In this document: positions 38,537 to 47,555 of the stretch, one piece after another
How positions within the stretch are numbered: the stretch's first letter is position 1
How the letters are laid out: every line of letters begins with the position of its first letter
Assembly (NCBI RefSeq): GCF_037943105.1
Contig: NZ_CP149803.1
Coordinates: forward strand, 620,001 to 684,000
DNA length: 64,000 bases
Source of the DNA: Pseudomonas sp. TMP9
GTDB taxonomy: Bacteria; Pseudomonadota; Gammaproteobacteria; Pseudomonadales; Pseudomonadaceae
Direction: 5' to 3'
Made by a program: the position numbers and the translations under genes
The notes under the pieces: generated by a model
The model's input: the letters and a program-made list of their open reading frames with translations, nothing else
What the model was told of the DNA's origin: nothing
Database searches by the model: none

Positions 38537-39547
38537 TCAGCGCTGATGGCGAATACGTGGGTTAGCCAATCCGTAAAGAATGTCCACCACGAAGTTGACC
38601 AAAATCACCATGCACGCGATCAGCAAAATTCCGTTCTGCACCACAGGGTAGTCACGCGCGCCAATCGATTCGATCAGCCATTTGCCGATACCCGGCCAGG
38701 AGAAAATGGTTTCGGTCAGCACCGCGCCGGCCAATAGCGCGCCGACCTGCAGGCCGAACACGGTGAGCACCGGGATCAGCGCATTGCGCAGGCCATGCAC
38801 GAACACCACGCGGGCTGGCGACAGGCCCTTGGCACGGGCGGTGCGCACATAGTCCTCACGCAGCACTTCGAGCATCGCTGAGCGGGTCATACGGGCGATC
38901 ACCGCCAGGGGGATGGTGCCGAGCACGATGGCCGGCAGAATCAGATGGTGCAGGGCATCGGCAAATGCACCGGGTTCGTCCGCCAGCAGCGTGTCGATCA
39001 ACATAAAGCCGGTAACGGGCGGAATATCATAGAGCAGGTCGATGCGTCCGGAGACTGGTGTCCAGCCCAGCCACACCGAAAAAAACATGATCAGCAGCAG
39101 CCCCCACCAGAAAATCGGCATGGAATAACCCGCCAGCGAAATGCCCATCACGCCGTGATCGAACAGCGAGCCGCGCTTGAGGGCGGCGATGACTCCGGCG
39201 ATTAGGCCGAGTGTGCCGGCGAACAGCAGGGCGGCCAGCGCCAACTCAAATGTAGCGGGGAACAGGGTGGTGAATTCGCTCCAGACGCTTTCACGGGTGC
39301 GCAGCGATTGGCCCAAATCGCCCTGGGCCAATTGGCCGATGTAATCGAAGTATTGAGCGTACAGCGGTTTATTCAGGCCCAGGCGCTCCATGGCCTCGGC
39401 GTGCATCACCGGGTCGACGCGGCGCTCGCCCATCATCACTTCCACCGGGTCACCGGGGATCATGCGGATCAGCGCAAACGTCAGCAGGGTGACGCCGAAA
39501 AAAGTCGGGATCAGCAGTCCCAGGCGGCGTGCAATAAAAGCCAGCAT
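38537..39547 (-). CDS. dppB: Dipeptide ABC transporter permease DppB
   Basis: This 336-residue permease starts with MLAFIARRLGLLIPTFFGVTLL and has the EAA loop TARAKGLSPARVVFVHGLRNALIP and the C-terminal YPVVQNGILLIACMVILVNF. These are hallmarks of DppB/OppB. It follows dppA after a 121-base spacer containing a stem-loop. Confidence 0.95.
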   Translation of the reverse strand: MLAFIARRLGLLIPTFFGVTLLTFALIRMIPGDPVEVMMGERRVDPVMHAEAMERLGLNKPLYAQYFDYIGQLAQGDLGQSLRTRESVWSEFTTLFPATFELALAALLFAGTLGLIAGVIAALKRGSLFDHGVMGISLAGYSMPIFWWGLLLIMFFSVWLGWTPVSGRIDLLYDIPPVTGFMLIDTLLADEPGAFADALHHLILPAIVLGTIPLAVIARMTRSAMLEVLREDYVRTARAKGLSPARVVFVHGLRNALIPVLTVFGLQVGALLAGAVLTETIFSWPGIGKWLIESIGARDYPVVQNGILLIACMVILVNFVVDILYGLANPRIRHQR

Positions 39548-39619
39548 GCGAGTCAGTGCTCCAGTGTGCGCCTGGCTGCAATGGCTGGGCGCTGTTATGC
39601 GGTGTATGCAGAGGGTGCT

Positions 39620-39653
39620 CGGTTGGCGAGGGGGCTAAGCCGCCCGCCAACCG
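39620..39653 (-). promoter_or_regulatory. Intra-operon stem-loop between dppA and dppB
   Basis: A perfect 9-bp stem (CGGTTGGCG with CGCCAACCG) lies 16-49 bases after the dppA stop codon. There is no T run, so it is more likely an mRNA-stabilising or partial attenuator structure. Such structures let the binding protein be made in excess over the permease in other ABC operons. Confidence 0.6.
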
Positions 39654-39668
39654 ACGTGTTACGAGCGC

Positions 39669-41267
39669 TTACTTGACGCCGACGCCGTAGAACGAGTTCA
39701 ACGCGAACGGGCTGATTCTGAAATCCACCACCTTATTGCTCATCGGCTGGTAGACCGTGGAGTGGGCAATCGGGGTGATTGGCACTTCACGCTTGAGAAT
39801 CACCTGAGCTTGCTTATACAGCTCGGTGCGCTCAGTGGTGTCGGTCACACGTTTGGCGGCTTTTACCAGCTTGTCGTATTCAGCATCGCACCACTTGGAG
39901 AAGTTGTTGCCGTCTACCGCGTCGCAGCCGTAAAGAGTGCCCAGCCAGTTGTCCGGATCACCGTTGTCGCCGCTCCAGCCGATTAGCATGGCGTCATGTT
40001 CGCCGGCTTTGGCGCGCTTGAGGTACTCGCCCCATTCGTAGGTGACGATCTTGGCCTTGATGCCAATCTTGGCCCAATCACTTTGCAGCATCTCGGCCAT
40101 CAACTTCGCGTTGGGGTTGTAGGGGCGTTGCACCGGCATGGCCCACAAGGTGATTTCGGTGCCTTCCTTAACGCCAGCTGCTTTGAGCAGCGCCTTGGCT
40201 TTTTCTGGGTCGTAGGCGGGGTCTTTAATGCTCTCGTCATACGACCACTGGGTCGGCGGCATGCCGTTGACCGCCAGTTGACCGGCGCTTTGGTAAACAG
40301 CGTCGATGATGCCTTGCTTGTTCACTGCCATGTCCATGGCCTGACGCACTTCGAGCTTATCGAACGGTGGGTGGCTGACGTTATAGGCGATATAGCCGAC
40401 GTTGAACCCAGCCTGTTCGGGCATGGTCAGGTTCGGGTCTTGTTTCAGTGCATCCAAATCTGCCGGGCGGGGGAATAGGGTGACCTGGCATTCACCGGCC
40501 TTAAGCTTTTGCATGCGCACCGAGGCGTCGGTGTTGATGGCGAAGATCAGGTTGTCGAGTTTCACCTCATCCGGCTGCCAGTACTCTTTGTTGCCCTTGA
40601 AGCGGATGACTGCATCTTTCTGGTAGCGGCTGAACACGAACGGGCCGGTACCGATGGGCTTCTGGTTAATGTCGGCGGCCTTGCCGGCCTTGAGCAGGCT
40701 GTCGGCGTATTCGGCGGACTGGATCGAGGCAAAACTCATCGCCAAGTTTTGGATAAAAGCAGCATCGATCTCGTTGAGGCTGAACGTGACGGTCATGTCG
40801 TCGAGTTTTTCGATCTTGGCGATGTTCGCGTCCATGCCCATGTCGGTGAAATAAGGGAACTCAGATGGGTAGGCTTTGCGGAACGGGTGATCTTTGTCGA
40901 GCATGCGCTGGAAGGTGAAGAGCACGTCATCGGCGTTGAAGCTGCGGCTTGGCGTGAAGTACTCGGTGGTGTGAAATTCCACGTTCGGGCGCAGGTGAAA
41001 GGTGTAACTCAGGCCGTCTTCGCTGATGTCCCATTTTTCGGCCAAGCCCGGAATGACGGCGGTGCCGCCGCGCTCAAACTGGCTTAAACGGTTGAATACG
41101 GTTTCTGCAGCCGCATCAAAATCGGTGCCGGTGGTGTACAGGCCGGGGTCGAACCCCGCCGGGCTGCCTTCGGAACAAAACACCAGGTTGCTGGCGGCGC
41201 TGGCCAGTGGGGTGCTGGCGATCAGCCCAGCGGCGAGTAGAGCCTGAATGACGGCGTGCTTACGCAT
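39669..41267 (-). CDS. dppA: Dipeptide ABC transporter substrate-binding protein DppA
   Basis: This 532-residue periplasmic protein of the SBP5 family has the signal peptide QALLAAGLIASTPLASA. The family regions are NLVFCSEGSPAGFDP, LSYTFHLRPNVEFH and IGWSGDNGDPDNWLGTLYGC. It captures dipeptides or related compounds (haem or 5-aminolevulinate in some homologues) for DppBCDF. It is the first gene of the operon; the 220-base gap upstream should hold the promoter, though I cannot place it with confidence. Confidence 0.94.
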   Translation of the reverse strand: MRKHAVIQALLAAGLIASTPLASAASNLVFCSEGSPAGFDPGLYTTGTDFDAAAETVFNRLSQFERGGTAVIPGLAEKWDISEDGLSYTFHLRPNVEFHTTEYFTPSRSFNADDVLFTFQRMLDKDHPFRKAYPSEFPYFTDMGMDANIAKIEKLDDMTVTFSLNEIDAAFIQNLAMSFASIQSAEYADSLLKAGKAADINQKPIGTGPFVFSRYQKDAVIRFKGNKEYWQPDEVKLDNLIFAINTDASVRMQKLKAGECQVTLFPRPADLDALKQDPNLTMPEQAGFNVGYIAYNVSHPPFDKLEVRQAMDMAVNKQGIIDAVYQSAGQLAVNGMPPTQWSYDESIKDPAYDPEKAKALLKAAGVKEGTEITLWAMPVQRPYNPNAKLMAEMLQSDWAKIGIKAKIVTYEWGEYLKRAKAGEHDAMLIGWSGDNGDPDNWLGTLYGCDAVDGNNFSKWCDAEYDKLVKAAKRVTDTTERTELYKQAQVILKREVPITPIAHSTVYQPMSNKVVDFRISPFALNSFYGVGVK

Positions 41268-41442
41268 AGTGACCTCATGGTTATTGTGGTTGTGATCCTG
41301 AGGGGGCTCTTGTGGAGACCTTGGCAGAAGCTATGCAGGGCGTGTGCCGTAGGCAAGAGGCACAGCGCATAGAGAACAGAAATGGCGACTCAATAAGCTA
41401 TTGGTGTCGCATTTGTATAACTGTGCCGGGAAAACATGGCAA

Positions 41443-41470
41443 AGCGCCGCTATCGTCGGGTAACGGCGCT
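41443..41470 (-). terminator. Probable terminator of the SIMPL-domain gene
   Basis: A 7-bp stem (AGCGCCG, 41443-41449, with CGGCGCT, 41464-41470) has a 14-base loop. It lies 21 bases beyond the stop codon at 41491 on the minus strand. Only a short, interrupted T tract follows. Apart from this and the unplaced dppA promoter, the 41268-41490 gap holds nothing I can name. Confidence 0.45.
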
Positions 41471-41490
41471 GCTTCTGTTTGTAGCAGTTT

Positions 41491-42219
41491 TTACGGCATC
41501 TGCACTTCAATCACCCCATCGGCGCTAATGCTGACTTGGCTGGTGCCGGCTTCGATCTCTGGCGTAACGGCTGCATCCATCATTGCGGCGCCCTTCATCG
41601 CCTCCATGCGCATCGGCCTGGGTGGCTGGAAGCCGCCCGTGTTCAGGCTCAAGTTGACCAGTTTGTAGCCGCTGCCGCCAAGCGCTTCAGTCGCCAGCTG
41701 GGCGCGGGCTTTAAAGGCTGCCACGGCGTCCTTGAGCAACGCGTCTTCATGGGTTTTACGCGTGGCGTCAGCGATGCTGAAGTGCATGTCGCCCATTTTC
41801 AGGGTTTGCAGCATCTGGCCAGTGAGTTTGGACAGCGCGCTGAAGTCGGCACTTTCTAAACGCAGCTCAGCGCGCTCGCGCCAAGCGGTGATCTGTGGGC
41901 CTTTGTCATCACCTTTATTCTCAGCATAAACCGGATAACTGTTACGGCTGCCGGATGAAACGCTAACGCCTTTGACCTTGCGCGCTTGGGCGATGCTTGC
42001 GTTAAGGGTGTTGCTGATTTGTGCGGCAAGAGCGGCGGGATCGCTGTCCTGAGCTTCGCTGTACAGGGTGACGTGCATCAGGTCATGGGTGATTTCCTGA
42101 TTAACCTCAGCACGCAGCGCGACTTGGTTATAGCGAGCCTCTTCGGCCACCGCCGTGACACTCAACAGGGCGGTGGTGCTCAGTAGTAGAACAGCGGCAA
42201 GGCGGGGCAATGGCAGCAT
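41491..42219 (-). CDS. SIMPL-domain (DUF541) periplasmic protein
   Basis: This 242-residue exported protein has a signal peptide (LAAVLLLSTTALLSVTAVA) and a SIMPL domain with alternating strands such as ITAWRERAELRLESADF and AVAAFKARAQLATEALG. The C-terminus ends VSISADGVIEVQMP. The related oxidative-stress defence protein YggE lowers reactive oxygen levels; the role here is unproved. AAGGAA precedes the ATG at 42219. It is divergent from roxS, so the two share a regulatory region. Confidence 0.88.
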   Translation of the reverse strand: MLPLPRLAAVLLLSTTALLSVTAVAEEARYNQVALRAEVNQEITHDLMHVTLYSEAQDSDPAALAAQISNTLNASIAQARKVKGVSVSSGSRNSYPVYAENKGDDKGPQITAWRERAELRLESADFSALSKLTGQMLQTLKMGDMHFSIADATRKTHEDALLKDAVAAFKARAQLATEALGGSGYKLVNLSLNTGGFQPPRPMRMEAMKGAAMMDAAVTPEIEAGTSQVSISADGVIEVQMP

Positions 42220-42324
42220 GGCGATTCCTTTATGTGGGGTGCGCAGGTAATGCACGGCGTTAAACAGTGTAGGCGCAGCTGTCTGACTGAGCAGCGCCAC
42301 TCAGGTTCAACGGGTTTACAGCAG

Positions 42325-42357
42325 CAGCCCACTGCGGCGTGTTGCCGCAGTGGGCTG
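42325..42357. promoter_or_regulatory. Perfect 14-bp inverted repeat upstream of roxSR, candidate RoxR site
   Basis: Two 14-base arms (42325-42338 and 42344-42357) are exactly complementary with a 5-base spacer. The core GCGGCGTGTTGCCGC fits the GCGNC-Nx-GNCGC pattern described for RegA/PrrA regulators, the family of RoxR. It overlaps the place where a -35 would stand for the TATACT at 42372-42377. No T run follows on either strand, which argues against a terminator. Autoregulation by RoxR is inferred. Confidence 0.6.
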
Positions 42358-42371
42358 GCGGAGGCCTTGGT

Positions 42372-42377
42372 TATACT
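42372..42377 (+). promoter_or_regulatory. Putative -10 element of roxSR
   Basis: TATACT lies about 35 bases before the roxS start codon. No good -35 hexamer is found 16-18 bases upstream; that position is inside the inverted repeat. This suggests a promoter dependent on an activator bound there. Confidence 0.4.
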
Positions 42378-42412
42378 CGTTCGGCCCGCTGAATTAGCAT
42401 TTTGGAGTTCTT

Positions 42413-43666
42413 ATGCTCGCACCTGTGCAGCTACTGTCGGCGAGCCGGCAAAACCTCTGGCGCCTGACCCTGATCCGCATCCTGGTGCTGGCGGCGCAAG
42501 CCGGTTCGGTGGGGCTGGCCTATAAATCGGGCTCGTTGCCGCTGCCTTGGCTGGAGTTGAGTGTCACTCTCGGGGTTTCCCTGCTGTTGTGCTTGCTCAC
42601 TGCGCTGCGCCTGCGCGGGCCGTGGCCGGTGACTGAGCAGGAATACGCCGCACAGTTGGGCTGTGACCTGATCATCCATAGCCTGCTGCTGTATTACTCG
42701 GGCGGCGCCACCAACCCCTTTGTATCCTATTACTTGGTGCCGCTGACCATTGCTGCCGCGATCCTGCCGTGGCTGTACACCATGACCTTGTCGGGTCTGG
42801 CGCTGGGCGGTTACACCTTTTTGTTGGTGTGGTCGCACCCGCTGGAATTGCCCGCCGGCTCGCGGGAAAGCCTGCTGATTTATGGCATGTGGTTGAGCTT
42901 TGCCTTGGCCGCTGGGTTGATTACCTTCTTCGTGGCGAAAATGGCCGAAGAGCTGCGCCATCAAGAAGAACTGCGCGCCGAGCGCCGCGAAGAAGGCTTG
43001 CGCGACCAGCAACTGTTAGCCGTAGCCACCCAAGCCGCTGGCGCCGCACATGAATTGGGCACGCCACTGGCGACCATGAGCGTGCTGATTAAAGAGCTGC
43101 GCCGCGAGCATCAGGAACCGACGCTGCAAGAAGACTTGGCCGTGCTGCAAGAACAGGTCAAGTTGTGCAAGCAAACCCTGCAACAATTGGTCCGTGCGGC
43201 GGAAGCGGATCGGCGTCAGGCTGTGGTCGAGCTGTCGTCGGTGGAGTGGCTGGAAACCACCCTTAACCGCTGGCACCTGATGCGCCCTGAGGCCAGCTAT
43301 CGCTACCAATGCCTTGGTCAAGGTAAGCCGCCACGGATGATGCCGCCGGCTGATTTGACCCAAGCACTGTTGAACCTGCTCAACAACGCCGCCGACGCGT
43401 GCCCGGATAAACTGGATATCCGCTTGGATTGGGATCACCAGTGGCTGCGCCTGAGCATTCGTGACTTCGGCGCCGGGGTGCCGCTGGCGATTGCCGAGCA
43501 ACTCGGGCGGCCGTTTTTCACCACAAAAGGTAAGGGGTTTGGCCTTGGTTTATTCCTCAGCCAAGCCAGCGTCACCCGTGCCGGCGGCACGGTTAAACTG
43601 TATAACCATGAAGAGGGCGGCACGCTCACCGAGCTGAAATTGCCGCGCGCCTATGGCCGAGTGTAA
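42413..43666 (+). CDS. roxS: Redox sensor histidine kinase RoxS (RegB/PrrB family)
   Basis: This 417-residue kinase has six membrane helices in its first ~175 residues. The quinone-binding signature GGATNPF of RegB proteins is at residues 97-103. A coiled segment leads to the H-box AAGAAHELGTPLATM with the phosphorylated histidine at 213. The ATPase domain has LLNLLNNAADACP, IRDFGAGVP and GKGFGLGLFLSQ. RoxS senses respiratory redox state and, in P. aeruginosa, controls the cyanide-insensitive oxidase. GGAG lies five bases before the ATG. The regulator gene follows after 12 bases. Confidence 0.94.
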   Translation: MLAPVQLLSASRQNLWRLTLIRILVLAAQAGSVGLAYKSGSLPLPWLELSVTLGVSLLLCLLTALRLRGPWPVTEQEYAAQLGCDLIIHSLLLYYSGGATNPFVSYYLVPLTIAAAILPWLYTMTLSGLALGGYTFLLVWSHPLELPAGSRESLLIYGMWLSFALAAGLITFFVAKMAEELRHQEELRAERREEGLRDQQLLAVATQAAGAAHELGTPLATMSVLIKELRREHQEPTLQEDLAVLQEQVKLCKQTLQQLVRAAEADRRQAVVELSSVEWLETTLNRWHLMRPEASYRYQCLGQGKPPRMMPPADLTQALLNLLNNAADACPDKLDIRLDWDHQWLRLSIRDFGAGVPLAIAEQLGRPFFTTKGKGFGLGLFLSQASVTRAGGTVKLYNHEEGGTLTELKLPRAYGRV

Positions 43667-43678
43667 GGAAGTACCCGA

Positions 43679-44239
43679 ATGAGTGACGAAGTTCTGTTTG
43701 AAGGTGAAGAGCAACCGCACTTGTTGCTGGTCGATGACGACCCGACCTTTACCCGCGTCATGGCCCGTGCCATGAGCCGTCGCGGCTTGCGCGTGTCCAC
43801 CGCCGGCTCCGCCAACGAAGGCTTAGCCATCGCCCAGCACGACATCCCAGAGTACGCCGTGCTGGACCTGAAAATGGAAGGTGATTCTGGCCTGGTGCTG
43901 CTGCCTAAGCTGCTGGAGCTGGACGCCGAAATGCGTGTGGTGATCCTCACCGGCTACTCAAGCATTGCCACCGCCGTGGAGGCGATTAAGCGCGGTGCCT
44001 GTAACTACCTGTGCAAGCCGGCTGATGCCGACGATGTGCTGGCCGCGTTGCTGACCCAGCATGCCGACCTAGAAAGCTTGGTGCCGGATAACCCCATGTC
44101 GGTTGACCGCCTGCAGTGGGAGCACATCCAGCGCGTACTCAGCGAGCACGAAGGCAATATCTCCGCGACCGCCCGCGCCCTCGGCATGCATCGGCGTACT
44201 TTGCAGCGCAAATTACAGAAGCGCCCGGTTCGGCGCTAA
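43679..44239 (+). CDS. roxR: Redox response regulator RoxR (RegA/PrrA family)
   Basis: This 186-residue regulator has receiver motifs LLLVDDDPTF, phosphoacceptor Asp63 (AVLDLKMEGDSG), ILTGYSSI and CKPAD. A short proline-containing linker leads to a Fis-type helix-turn-helix (HEGNISATARALGMHRRTLQRKL), nearly identical in pattern to RegA/PrrA. It is translated with roxS and is the likely ligand of the inverted repeat at 42325-42357. Confidence 0.95.
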   Translation: MSDEVLFEGEEQPHLLLVDDDPTFTRVMARAMSRRGLRVSTAGSANEGLAIAQHDIPEYAVLDLKMEGDSGLVLLPKLLELDAEMRVVILTGYSSIATAVEAIKRGACNYLCKPADADDVLAALLTQHADLESLVPDNPMSVDRLQWEHIQRVLSEHEGNISATARALGMHRRTLQRKLQKRPVRR

Positions 44240-44353
44240 GACCTACTCCGGACGGCATAAGGCCGCGTTTGCCATCTTCCCCTACAGGGCTGCAGTGTTT
44301 TGCGCCGATGGCGTTATCATTAGCCGCCTATCTAACGGGTTAGTGAGGGCTGC

Positions 44354-45295
44354 ATGCTCGCGGTTGTACAGCAAACTATCAGTGTTACCGCGCCAGTATT
44401 CTCCATGCTGTTTCTCGGTGTGGCGCTCAAGCGTTTTGGGCTGATTGATGCGGGGTTTATCAACACGGCCTCGACCTTGGTGTTTCGTGGCACCCTGCCC
44501 ACCCTGCTGTTTTTGGGGATTATTAAAGCCGACCTCAGCACCGCACTGCGCCCGGCATTGCTGCTGTATTTTGTCTTAGCGACCTTAGGCTGTTTTCTAC
44601 TGGCGTGGGGGTGGGCGATTTTGCGCTGCCCCGAAGCGGATCGCGGCATCTACACCCAAGGTGCATTTCGCGGCAATAACGGCATTGTTGGCTTGGCGTT
44701 GGCGACCAGCCTGTATGGCGATTACGGCTTGTCGGTGGGGGCGGTGCTCGGCGGCGTGGTGATCCTCACTTACAACGTACTGTCGGCGATCATCTTGGCG
44801 ATCTACAGCCCGCAGGCTAAGACGGATGTCTGGAGCCTGAGCAAAAGCATCGCCACCAACCCACTGATCGTCGGCGTATTGCTGGCGATTCCTTTCGCTG
44901 CCTGGCAAATCCCGTTGCCTGCTTGGTTGCTGACCTCAGGCGGCTATTTTGCACAAATGAGCCTGCCGTTGGCGCTGATCTGTATTGGCGCTACGTTGAC
45001 CCTTGATTCCCTGCGCCAAGGCAGCGGCATGGCTGTGAGCTCGAGCTTGATGAAGGTGCTGTGGTTGCCGTTATTGGCGACGCTGGGTGCTGGGTTGTGC
45101 GGTTTTCGCGGTGCGGATTTAGGCATCCTGTTTCTGTATTTCGTCAGCCCAACGGCCGCCGCCAGCTTTGTGATGGCAAAGGCAGTCGGGGGTAATTACC
45201 AGTTGGCGGCGGCGATTATCGTCATCACCACCTTGGCGTCGGTAATCAGTACCAATCTGGGCTTGCTGATTTTGCAGTGGGGCGGCTGGATATAG
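44354..45295 (+). CDS. AEC-family transporter
   Basis: This 313-residue protein has ten hydrophobic segments in two halves, as in auxin-efflux-carrier-type (AEC) permeases. Recognisable text includes FRGTLPTLLFLGIIKAD, QGAFRGNNGIVGLALA, and FVSPTAAASFVMAKAVGGN. Bacterial members move malate, malonate or other organic acids; the substrate is unknown here. GAGG lies five bases before the ATG. It is separated from roxR by ~114 bases and ends at a strong bidirectional terminator. Confidence 0.85.
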   Translation: MLAVVQQTISVTAPVFSMLFLGVALKRFGLIDAGFINTASTLVFRGTLPTLLFLGIIKADLSTALRPALLLYFVLATLGCFLLAWGWAILRCPEADRGIYTQGAFRGNNGIVGLALATSLYGDYGLSVGAVLGGVVILTYNVLSAIILAIYSPQAKTDVWSLSKSIATNPLIVGVLLAIPFAAWQIPLPAWLLTSGGYFAQMSLPLALICIGATLTLDSLRQGSGMAVSSSLMKVLWLPLLATLGAGLCGFRGADLGILFLYFVSPTAAASFVMAKAVGGNYQLAAAIIVITTLASVISTNLGLLILQWGGWI

Positions 45296-45314
45296 CCCCG
45301 CGCTACATCGCACA

Positions 45315-45350
45315 CACAAAAAAGCCGACGTTTGCGTCGGCTTTTTTGTG
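45315..45350. terminator. Bidirectional terminator between AEC transporter and aldo/keto reductase genes
   Basis: The GC core AGCCGACG pairs with CGTCGGCT around a 4-base loop, flanked by six A on the left and six T on the right, with further pairing outside. It serves two convergent genes ending at 45295 and 45358. Confidence 0.95.
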
Positions 45351-45357
45351 CCGGCGT

Positions 45358-46395
45358 TTAGGGCGCGGGGTTGGGCTGGGTTTTATGGATCGCATCGATG
45401 CTTTTGAGCACCTCAGCCGATAACTGCAGCTCACTGCTCGCAAGGTTACTGTCCAATTGTTCCAGGCTGGTGGCGCCAATGATGTTGCTGGTCACGAACG
45501 GTTGTGCCGTGACAAAGGCCAGGGCCATTTGCGCTGGATCTAAATCATGCTCACGCGCCAGGGCCACATAGCGCGCGCAGGCAGCTTCCGACTCGGGGTT
45601 GGTGTAGCGGGTGAAGCGGCTAAACAGGCTGATGCGTGCATTGGCGGGGCGTACACCGTTTGCGTACTTGCCGGACAGCATGCCGAAGGCCAGTGGTGAG
45701 TAGGCGAGTAAGCCACATTGCTCGCGTGTGGCGACTTCTGCTAATCCCACTTCAAAGCTGCGGTTAAGCAGGTTGTAGGGGTTCTGAATCGAAACACTGC
45801 GTGGCCAGCCATGTTGCTCGGCCAGTTGCAGCATGGTCATGGTGCCCCAAGGCGTATCGTTGGACAGGCCAATGTGACGAATTTTGCCGGCCTTGACCTG
45901 TTCATCTAGGGCTTCGAGCGTGTCTGCCAGTGAAGTGAACTCGCCGCTCTGGTGGCGGTAGCCGAGCTGACCAAAGTAATTGGTTGGCCGCTCTGGCCAG
46001 TGCAGCTGGTACAGGTCGATCCAGTCAGTCTGTAAGCGCTGTAGGCTGGCATCCACTGCGGCCGCGATGTGCGCCCGGTTATGTTTAAGCTGACCGTCAC
46101 GGATGTAACCAATACCGTTACCGGGGCCGGCTATCTTGCTGGCCAGTACCCAGTCGGCGCGGTCGCCACGTTGCTTGAAGTAGTCACCGATGATCTGTTC
46201 GGTCTTGCTGTAGGTGTCGGCGCGCGGCGGTACGGGGTACATCTCGGCCGTGTCGATAAAATTCACCCCGTACGCTTTAGCGCGTTCGATCTGGGCGATG
46301 GCTTCGCTGGCGCTGTTTTGTTCGCCCCAGGTCATGGTGCCGAGGCAGAGGCTGCTGACCTTAAGATCTGTGCGGCCGAGTTGACGGTAATCCAT
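45358..46395 (-). CDS. Aldo/keto reductase (Tas-like)
   Basis: This 345-residue NADPH-dependent oxidoreductase matches the length of Escherichia coli Tas. It begins MDYRQLGRTDLKVSSLCLG. It has NFIDTAEMY with the catalytic Asp and Tyr, the lysine in VLASKIAGPG, and DLYQLHWPER with the catalytic histidine. The cofactor region ITSNIIGATSLEQLDSN-like text is present. AAGGAA precedes the ATG at 46395. It is divergent from rplM, as in P. aeruginosa. The physiological substrate is unknown. Confidence 0.9.
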   Translation of the reverse strand: MDYRQLGRTDLKVSSLCLGTMTWGEQNSASEAIAQIERAKAYGVNFIDTAEMYPVPPRADTYSKTEQIIGDYFKQRGDRADWVLASKIAGPGNGIGYIRDGQLKHNRAHIAAAVDASLQRLQTDWIDLYQLHWPERPTNYFGQLGYRHQSGEFTSLADTLEALDEQVKAGKIRHIGLSNDTPWGTMTMLQLAEQHGWPRSVSIQNPYNLLNRSFEVGLAEVATREQCGLLAYSPLAFGMLSGKYANGVRPANARISLFSRFTRYTNPESEAACARYVALAREHDLDPAQMALAFVTAQPFVTSNIIGATSLEQLDSNLASSELQLSAEVLKSIDAIHKTQPNPAP

Positions 46396-46569
46396 AGCGA
46401 GTTCCTTAAGAAAAAACGGGTTAGCTGAATCGTGTTGATATTTTCCGCGCAATCTGCATAATTGCGCACCTCTTTCTGCAGTGGAAGTGATGCGCCGTCT
46501 GCCGAAGAATCTTGCCGTGTAACAGTCGCGCTGACCCGAGCCCCCGATAGCGCCTGTTTTCGGCTGCCT

Positions 46570-46604
46570 TTGACCTTGTCAAAGCACGCACTATTCAGTA
46601 AGAT
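46570..46604 (+). promoter_or_regulatory. Promoter of rplM-rpsI
   Basis: Two overlapping sigma-70-like arrangements are present: TTGACC with TATTCA (16-base spacer), and TTGTCA (46576-46581) with TAAGAT (46599-46604; 17-base spacer). Either gives a leader of about 35-50 bases before rplM. In Escherichia coli L13 represses its own operon through the leader; whether this applies here is unknown. Confidence 0.5.
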
Positions 46605-46646
46605 CCGCCGTCTTATTTATCAGGGCGGCCCCTGAGGCTATAAAGA

Positions 46647-47075
46647 ATGAAAACTTTTACTGCTAAACCGGAAACAGTTAAGCGCGACTGGTTCGTCGTC
46701 GACGCTGCCGGCCAGACCCTGGGTCGTCTGGCTACCGAAATCGCGAGCCGTCTGCGTGGCAAGCACAAGCCTGAATACACTCCGCACGTTGATACTGGCG
46801 ATTACATCGTCGTTATCAATGCTGAGCAGATTCGCGTTACGGGTGCTAAGACCACTGACAAAATGTACTACTCCCACTCCGGTTTCCCGGGCGGCATTAA
46901 GTCAATCAACTTCGAGAAGTTGATCGCTAAAGCGCCTGAGCGCGTGATCGAGACCGCGGTCAAAGGCATGTTGCCTAAGAACCCGCTGGGTCGCGACATG
47001 TACCGTAAGCTGAAAGTTTATGCGGGCGCTGCACACCCACATACTGCTCAGCAGCCCCAAGAACTGAAGTTTTAA
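46647..47075 (+). CDS. rplM: 50S ribosomal protein L13
   Basis: This 142-residue protein has the standard length of L13 (uL13), an early 23S rRNA assembly protein. It contains [32 protein letters not shown] and [18 protein letters not shown]. The next gene, rpsI, follows after 14 bases and forms the conserved pair. Confidence 0.98.
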   Translation: MKTFTAKPETVKRDWFVVDAAGQTLGRLATEIASRLRGKHKPEYTPHVDTGDYIVVINAEQIRVTGAKTTDKMYYSHSGFPGGIKSINFEKLIAKAPERVIETAVKGMLPKNPLGRDMYRKLKVYAGAAHPHTAQQPQELKF

Positions 47076-47089
47076 CGGAATAGTTCATT

Positions 47090-47482
47090 ATGTCGGCGAC
47101 TCAAAATTACGGCACTGGCCGTCGCAAGACTGCAACCGCTCGCGTTTTCCTGCGTGCGGGCACTGGTAAAATCTCCATCAACAACCGCACTCTTGACGGT
47201 TTCTTTGGTCGCGAAACTGCCCGCATGGTAGTTCGTCAGCCGCTGGAATTGGTTGAGATGACTGAAAAGTTCGATATTTTCATCACCGTTGTCGGTGGTG
47301 GTGTAAGTGGTCAAGCTGGCGCAATCCGCCACGGTATCACCCGCGCCCTGATGGACTACGATGAAACCCTTCGTCCTGCTCTGCGTAAAGCTGGCTTCGT
47401 GACTCGCGATGCCCGTGAAGTTGAACGTAAGAAGGTTGGTCTGCGTAAAGCGCGTAAGCGTCCGCAGTACTCCAAGCGTTAA
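47090..47482 (+). CDS. rpsI: 30S ribosomal protein S9
   Basis: This 130-residue protein is S9 (uS9). It begins with [15 protein letters not shown], contains [20 protein letters not shown], and ends in the basic tail [17 protein letters not shown], whose final arginine contacts P-site tRNA. Co-transcribed with rplM. Confidence 0.98.
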   Translation: MSATQNYGTGRRKTATARVFLRAGTGKISINNRTLDGFFGRETARMVVRQPLELVEMTEKFDIFITVVGGGVSGQAGAIRHGITRALMDYDETLRPALRKAGFVTRDAREVERKKVGLRKARKRPQYSKR

Positions 47483-47502
47483 TTCGCTTCCTGCGTTCCA
47501 AG

Positions 47503-47540
47503 AAACGCCCAGTACCCTATCGGGGCTGGGCGTTTTTTTT
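47503..47540 (+). terminator. Intrinsic terminator after rpsI
   Basis: A 10-bp stem (AAACGCCCAG with CTGGGCGTTT) with a smaller CCC/GGG stem inside its loop is followed by eight T. It lies about 20 bases after the stop codon. Confidence 0.95.
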
Positions 47541-47555
47541 GGGTGCTGGTTGGTT

